Both the position numbers and the translations under genes were made by a program. A DNA stretch of 9,260 nucleotides, from NCBI GenBank assembly GCA_904501955.1, contig CAJGCY010000100.1, forward strand, positions 1 through 9,260, given 5' to 3'. The notes below the pieces were generated by a model. The model was not told where the DNA came from. It searched no databases and worked only from the letters and a program-made list of their open reading frames with translations. Of this stretch, positions 6,586 to 9,260 are shown piece after piece. Every line of letters starts with the position of its first letter. Positions within the stretch are counted from its first letter, which is position 1. The stretch comes from an uncultured Akkermansia sp. Lineage in GTDB: Bacteria; Verrucomicrobiota; Verrucomicrobiia; Verrucomicrobiales; Akkermansiaceae.

Positions 6586-8661
6586 ATGTTAAAGCACACC
6601 ATCTTCAGTTTGTTGGCGTGTGGCCTTGTAATGGCTACAGAAAGCTTCGATAACCTGCCCGGCGGCAACATCACCACGGGCGAAACCATGTACGGCGCAC
6701 TGCAAGCAGAGGCCGGCCATGCGGAAATCGCTAAGGGCAAAGGCCGCAGCGGCGCTGCTGCGCTGCGCGTGCTCGGCGGTGAGGGCAAGAGCGCCCAAAT
6801 CACCTTCTCCGATCCCACCAAAAAAGAGATTCCCTGCGATTTCTGGGTAGAGCGCTGGACGAGCAAGGCGCCGTTCGAGTTCTCCTTCATCGCCATCACC
6901 CCTGAGGGCGAGCAAACCCTGCACAAAGAGACCAAGATGGGTCCCGGCGGCTACAAGCTGCATGTGGAGGCCAAGCTGCCTGCCGGCACCACCGGCGTTA
7001 AGTTCCTGTGCACCTCCGCAGAGGGCGGTGGCGTGCTGATTGACGACTTCACCCTGATGGACGGCCCGATGGTCATCAAGTCCGTAACGGGCATACACCC
7101 CGGCGTGTACCCCATCATGAAGCGCGCCTACGTCAACCCCGTCATGGGCGTGGAAATCAAGACCGGCGGCGCTGAAAACCCCAAGACCCTCGACAAGGTA
7201 ACCCTCAAGGTGGACTCCCCTGAGGATGTGGAGAGCGTGACCATCCGCTCCGGTAACGACAAGGGCATGGACTTCAGCCACAGCATCGTGTTCGGCACAG
7301 CCAAGCCCGCAGCAGACGGCACCGTCACCGTTGAATGCTCCGGCAATGTGCCCTCCGGCCAAAGCTACCTGTGGGTGGATGTGAAGCCCACGGAAAAGGC
7401 ACTGGTAGGTGGCACCCTCACCTTCACGGACATGGTGACCACCATCGACGGCACCACCTACACCGCTGAGATTGAGCCCGTCACCCAGCGCATCGGCTAC
7501 CTCGTGGCTGCACCCGGTGAGGCCGTGGCCAACCAGACCGCCGGCGGCACGCGCGACAGCATCGCCTTCCGCATTCCTGGCCTCATTCAGGCCCGCAACG
7601 GTCACCTCATCGGCTGCTTTGACGCCCGCTACACGCACGAGGGCGACCTCTGCGCCGACATCGACGTAGCTGCCGTTATCTCCGAAGACGGCGGCCAGAC
7701 CTGGACCATCCCCTTCGTTGCCATGGACGCCGGCCCCGGCGGTGACAACGGCTGCGGCGACCCCTGCATTGTACAGGACAAGACCGGCCGCATCTGGATT
7801 CAGGCGCTCGCCTGCCACTTCTCCGGCGGCGCTTCCCTCTGGACCTCCAAGACCGGCTTTGACCCCAAAACCACCGGCCAGTGGGAGATGACTTACAGTG
7901 ACGACAACGGTAAGACCTGGGCTAAGGAGCACGTGAACCCCACCGTTCAGATTAAGAAGGATGAGTGGACGACCATTCTTGCCGGCCCCGGTAACGGCAT
8001 CACCCTCAAGGACGGCACCATCGTCTTCCCCGCTCAGATTTGGGAGCGAGGCGCCAACCCGCAGTGCATGAGCACCATCTGCTACTCCAAGGACGGCGGC
8101 AAGAACTGGGTATACGGCACAGGCGTGCCCCACAGCACCTCTGAGTGTCAGGTGGTAGAGCTCAAGGATGGCTCCATCATGATTAACTGCCGCAACGAGG
8201 CTCGCCAGGGCAAGCGCATTGTCTACGTCACCAAGGACCTCGGCAAGACCTGGGAGCCCCACTCCACCAACCTCTCCGCCCTGCAAGAGCCCACCTGCCA
8301 AGGCTCCATCGTGAAGGTCAAGACCAAGAAGTACGGCACCCTCATGCTCTTCTCCAACCCGAAGAGCGGTGGCCGCAACCACATGACCATCCGCACCTCC
8401 AAGGATGACGGCACCACGTGGAACGAGGGCTACCTCTACGATGTGCGCCAGTGCATGGGCTACTCCTGCATCGCCATGACGGACGATGAGCACGTCGGCA
8501 TCTTCTACGAGACCTGCCACACCAACGGCAAGAACGGTTGTCGCGGCATCGGCTTCATCCGCATCCCCCTCGAAACCGTAGTCACCGGTAAAGAGGTGCC
8601 TGCCAAGCCCGCCGGCATCAAGAAGCGCGCACACAAGCCCAAGAAGCGCTCCCGCCGCTAA
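6586..8661 (+). CDS. Exported GH33 exo-alpha-sialidase
   Basis: A 691-residue secreted sialidase that releases terminal sialic acid from glycoconjugates such as mucin. A signal peptide (MLKHTIFSLLACGLVMA) is followed by a beta-rich domain (about 18-159, possibly carbohydrate-binding, ending in VLIDDF), a region resembling the N-terminal domain of BNR-type neuraminidases (about 160-300), and the six-bladed propeller (about 300-670). Catalytic residues match the family by spacing: Arg329 in FRIP, Arg536 and Arg597 as the arginine triad, Asp354 as acid/base, Tyr626 (in GYSC) as nucleophile with Glu520. Five Asp boxes start at residues 366, 438, 501, 549 and 605. The mature protein has about 17 cysteines and ends in a strongly basic tail (about 670-691, KKRAHKPKKRSRR). 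ATG 6586 gives the signal peptide at residue 1. The gene appears to stand alone, with a strong terminator downstream. Hydrolytic rather than trans-sialidase activity is assumed. The linkage preference cannot be read from the sequence. Confidence 0.95.
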   Translation: MLKHTIFSLLACGLVMATESFDNLPGGNITTGETMYGALQAEAGHAEIAKGKGRSGAAALRVLGGEGKSAQITFSDPTKKEIPCDFWVERWTSKAPFEFSFIAITPEGEQTLHKETKMGPGGYKLHVEAKLPAGTTGVKFLCTSAEGGGVLIDDFTLMDGPMVIKSVTGIHPGVYPIMKRAYVNPVMGVEIKTGGAENPKTLDKVTLKVDSPEDVESVTIRSGNDKGMDFSHSIVFGTAKPAADGTVTVECSGNVPSGQSYLWVDVKPTEKALVGGTLTFTDMVTTIDGTTYTAEIEPVTQRIGYLVAAPGEAVANQTAGGTRDSIAFRIPGLIQARNGHLIGCFDARYTHEGDLCADIDVAAVISEDGGQTWTIPFVAMDAGPGGDNGCGDPCIVQDKTGRIWIQALACHFSGGASLWTSKTGFDPKTTGQWEMTYSDDNGKTWAKEHVNPTVQIKKDEWTTILAGPGNGITLKDGTIVFPAQIWERGANPQCMSTICYSKDGGKNWVYGTGVPHSTSECQVVELKDGSIMINCRNEARQGKRIVYVTKDLGKTWEPHSTNLSALQEPTCQGSIVKVKTKKYGTLMLFSNPKSGGRNHMTIRTSKDDGTTWNEGYLYDVRQCMGYSCIAMTDDEHVGIFYETCHTNGKNGCRGIGFIRIPLETVVTGKEVPAKPAGIKKRAHKPKKRSRR

Positions 8662-8684
8662 AAGCACATAACACAAAGCTCACC

Positions 8685-8723
8685 AAGCCGCAGCCTGCCC
8701 CGCGCAGCCTGCGGCTTTTTTTT
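8685..8723 (+). terminator. Rho-independent terminator of the sialidase gene
   Basis: A 9-bp perfect stem (AAGCCGCAG, 8685-8693, with CTGCGGCTT, 8709-8717), a 15-nt loop and a run of eight T residues (8716-8723) lie 24 bp after the stop codon. The next 90 bp (8724-8814) hold only a run of eight C residues (8761-8768) and no gene. Confidence 0.9.
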
Positions 8724-8814
8724 GCGGGGGGCTAATCCAACCCGGAGCAAATAACGCATTCCCCCCCCTAAACCTTAACACGCGGCTCTAGTTTATTGTT
8801 GATTGCAGACTGCT

Positions 8815-9135
8815 CGATAAATCGGAATTTGAAGAACAGATTGCGAGCCGTAGGCGAAGCCGAATTCGGAGCCCCGGAGGGGCGGTATACAATAGCCCGG
8901 CGGTGGAGCCCCGTAAGGGGCGGCCTGTGAGGGCGTAGAAAGCGAAGACTCGAAGCCCCAAACCCCGGGAAACGCCCGAAAAAACAAATGCGAACCCCGG
9001 AGGGGTGGCATAAAGCGCGGCGCAAAAATGCCGCATTTTTTCAAAATGACGCGAACATGATAAAACACGCGCCCTCCCCGGCTCGGAGCGTCGCGTCGCT
9101 CCGGTCCTCGCCATTATATGTCGGCCTACGCTGCG
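8815..9135 (-). repeat. Composite GC-rich intergenic repeat, right copy (inverted)
   Basis: This is the inverted counterpart of 33-326, with perfect identity at the outer 34 bp (9102-9135) and the inner 13 bp (8815-8827). It carries a 37-bp block (8924-8960) absent from the left copy, placed exactly between two conserved GC palindromes, which points to modular construction. It also has its own 7-bp stem, CGGAGCG-N6-CGCTCCG (9084-9103). No target-site duplication and no transposase are visible. Open frames here encode only palindrome-derived peptides and are not supported as genes. Confidence 0.85.
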
Positions 9136-9184
9136 CAAATAGCTGCATCAACCATAAACTCAAACAGACCCAACCTTGAATTTT

Positions 9185-9260
9185 CAGGGCGTTACAGGGC
9201 GTTACAGGGCGTTACAGGGCGTTACAGGGCGTTACAGGGCGTTACAGGGCGTTACAGGGC
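9185..9260. repeat. 10-bp tandem repeat array
   Basis: Seven perfect head-to-tail copies of GTTACAGGGC fill 9191-9260 and continue to the window edge. A partial unit (CAGGGC) precedes them at 9185-9190. The copies are identical. The unit contains TAA on the minus strand but no stop in any frame on the plus strand, where every frame reads the same ten-residue cycle, VTGRYRALQG. Between the composite repeat and the array (9136-9184) there is A/C-rich sequence without recognisable features. Confidence 0.95.

Noticed and set aside
6589..8676. A 695-codon open frame antisense to the whole sialidase gene
   Set aside because: Its codons are exactly in register with the sialidase codons, so it stays open only because the gene avoids TTA, CTA and TCA. 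The protein is low-complexity Gly/Ala/Val/His-rich, while the sense strand has a full GH33 signature.
33..9135. The 9-kb segment as a composite transposon bounded by inverted repeats
   Set aside because: The repeats carry no transposase and the enclosed genes include rpoZ and smpB, which are housekeeping. No target-site duplication is visible, so two independent repeat copies are more likely.
9185..9260. CRISPR array or replication-origin iterons
   Set aside because: The units are directly adjacent with no spacers, so it is not CRISPR. No initiator gene, DnaA boxes or AT-rich unwinding region is seen, so an origin is not supported.

Overview
The window looks like a chromosomal segment of a mucin-associated Verrucomicrobiota bacterium, most likely Akkermansia or a close relative. 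This rests on an exported multi-domain GH33 sialidase next to housekeeping genes, an exported M3 metallopeptidase, a large ankyrin-repeat lipoprotein, the moderately high GC content, and promoters of the sigma70 type (TTGACA/TATAAT) rather than the Bacteroidetes type. No rRNA or other phylogenetic marker is present, so the assignment is an inference.

Layout from left to right. Positions 33-326 hold one copy of a GC-rich composite repeat. A rho-independent terminator (341-382) ends the leftward gene for an exported oligopeptidase A-like zinc metallopeptidase (412-2619). A divergent promoter region (2620-2815) separates it from a rightward gene for a 771-residue ankyrin-repeat lipoprotein (2816-5131). 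The 3' end of that gene overlaps, tail to tail, a leftward gene for a small four-helix membrane protein of unknown function (5102-5464). That gene lies 6 bp downstream of smpB (5471-5956), which follows rpoZ (6092-6415). These three form a probable leftward operon rpoZ-smpB-membrane protein, driven by a near-consensus promoter. A second divergent region (6416-6585) carries several TTGCAA palindromes and leads into the rightward sialidase gene (6586-8661), which ends at a strong terminator (8685-8723). A second copy of the composite repeat, inverted relative to the first, occupies 8815-9135. The window ends inside a tandem array of a 10-bp unit (9191-9260).

The sialidase, the exported peptidase and the lipoprotein all appear to act outside the cytoplasm. 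Sialidase and peptidase could plausibly contribute to host glycoprotein breakdown, but nothing links them in one operon. SmpB (trans-translation) and RpoZ (RNA polymerase omega) are housekeeping. I see no phage, IS, CRISPR, toxin-antitoxin or defence genes. The least explained parts are the two inverted composite repeats, each placed just downstream of a gene's terminator in the same orientation relative to that gene, the 10-bp array, the palindrome cluster between rpoZ and the sialidase gene, and the mutually exclusive hairpins between rpoZ and smpB.
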